From: Arthrobacter citreus
Lineage (GTDB): Bacteria; Actinomycetota; Actinomycetes; Actinomycetales; Micrococcaceae
Assembly: GCF_009192745.1 (NCBI RefSeq)
Contig: NZ_VTFV01000004.1
Location: forward strand, 310,001 to 374,000
DNA length: 64,000 nucleotides
Direction: 5' to 3'
Shown: positions 63,984 to 64,000 of the stretch, in pieces
Position numbering within the stretch: the first letter of the stretch is position 1
Layout: each line of letters begins with the position of its first letter
The notes under the pieces: model-generated
What the model saw: only the letters and a program-made list of their open reading frames with translations
What the model was told of the DNA's origin: nothing
Databases searched by the model: none
Position numbers and translations under genes: made by a program

Positions 63984-64000
63984 GGTGCTGGCAGCCCGCA

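Overview
The window is high-GC DNA with dense genes, frequent GTG and TTG starts, and many 1- and 4-base gene overlaps. It carries an actinobacterial gene order (glmU-prs, rplY-pth, tatD-rpfB-ksgA-ispE) and the wall-growth gene rpfB. Gene content and order suggest an Arthrobacter or another close member of the Micrococcaceae. The genus is an inference, because no 16S rRNA gene is present. I see no transposase, phage gene, CRISPR array or plasmid function.

Region 1 (1-38059) is a surface or exopolysaccharide locus flanked on both sides by very large LuxR-type ATPase regulators. Three regulators on the left (one cut by the window edge) and two on the right all read leftward. Between them are two arms that face each other. 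The short rightward arm (6227-12944) has a WbpD-like acetyltransferase, a three-domain glycosyltransferase, a small anchored protein, an MFS transporter and a TolB-like protein. The long leftward arm (12965-32596) runs from sugar-nucleotide genes (Gfo/Idh oxidoreductase, epimerase, two DegT aminotransferases, a NeuD/PglD-like acyltransferase) through flippase, two glycosyltransferases, two Wzz-like proteins and a Wzy-like polymerase to a glycosidase-like lipoprotein. Twelve genes in this arm overlap end to start. A secreted 1,496-residue protein with a dimethylformamidase-beta-like domain and four DUF4082 repeats closes the arm. Together they look like a Wzx/Wzy system for a polymer with N-acylated amino sugars. 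The initiating phosphoglycosyltransferase and any tyrosine kinase are not in the window.

Region 2 (38060-51608) is housekeeping: pth, rplY, prs, glmU, tRNA-Gln, a TetR-NUDIX fusion, an ABC-F ATPase, ispE, ksgA, an XRE-TPR regulator inserted on the opposite strand, rpfB and tatD. Two loop-free palindromes here share the same centre and the same ends.

Region 3 (51609-64000) holds a MoxR / DUF58 / transglutaminase operon, a succinate-semialdehyde-type dehydrogenase, rsmI divergent from a protein mannosyltransferase, a FadD-type acyl-CoA ligase and a DUF1461 membrane protein. Several housekeeping genes start 6-7 bases after a TAnnnT box without a good ribosome binding site, which suggests leaderless mRNAs. 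The polysaccharide genes rely instead on Shine-Dalgarno sites and translational coupling.
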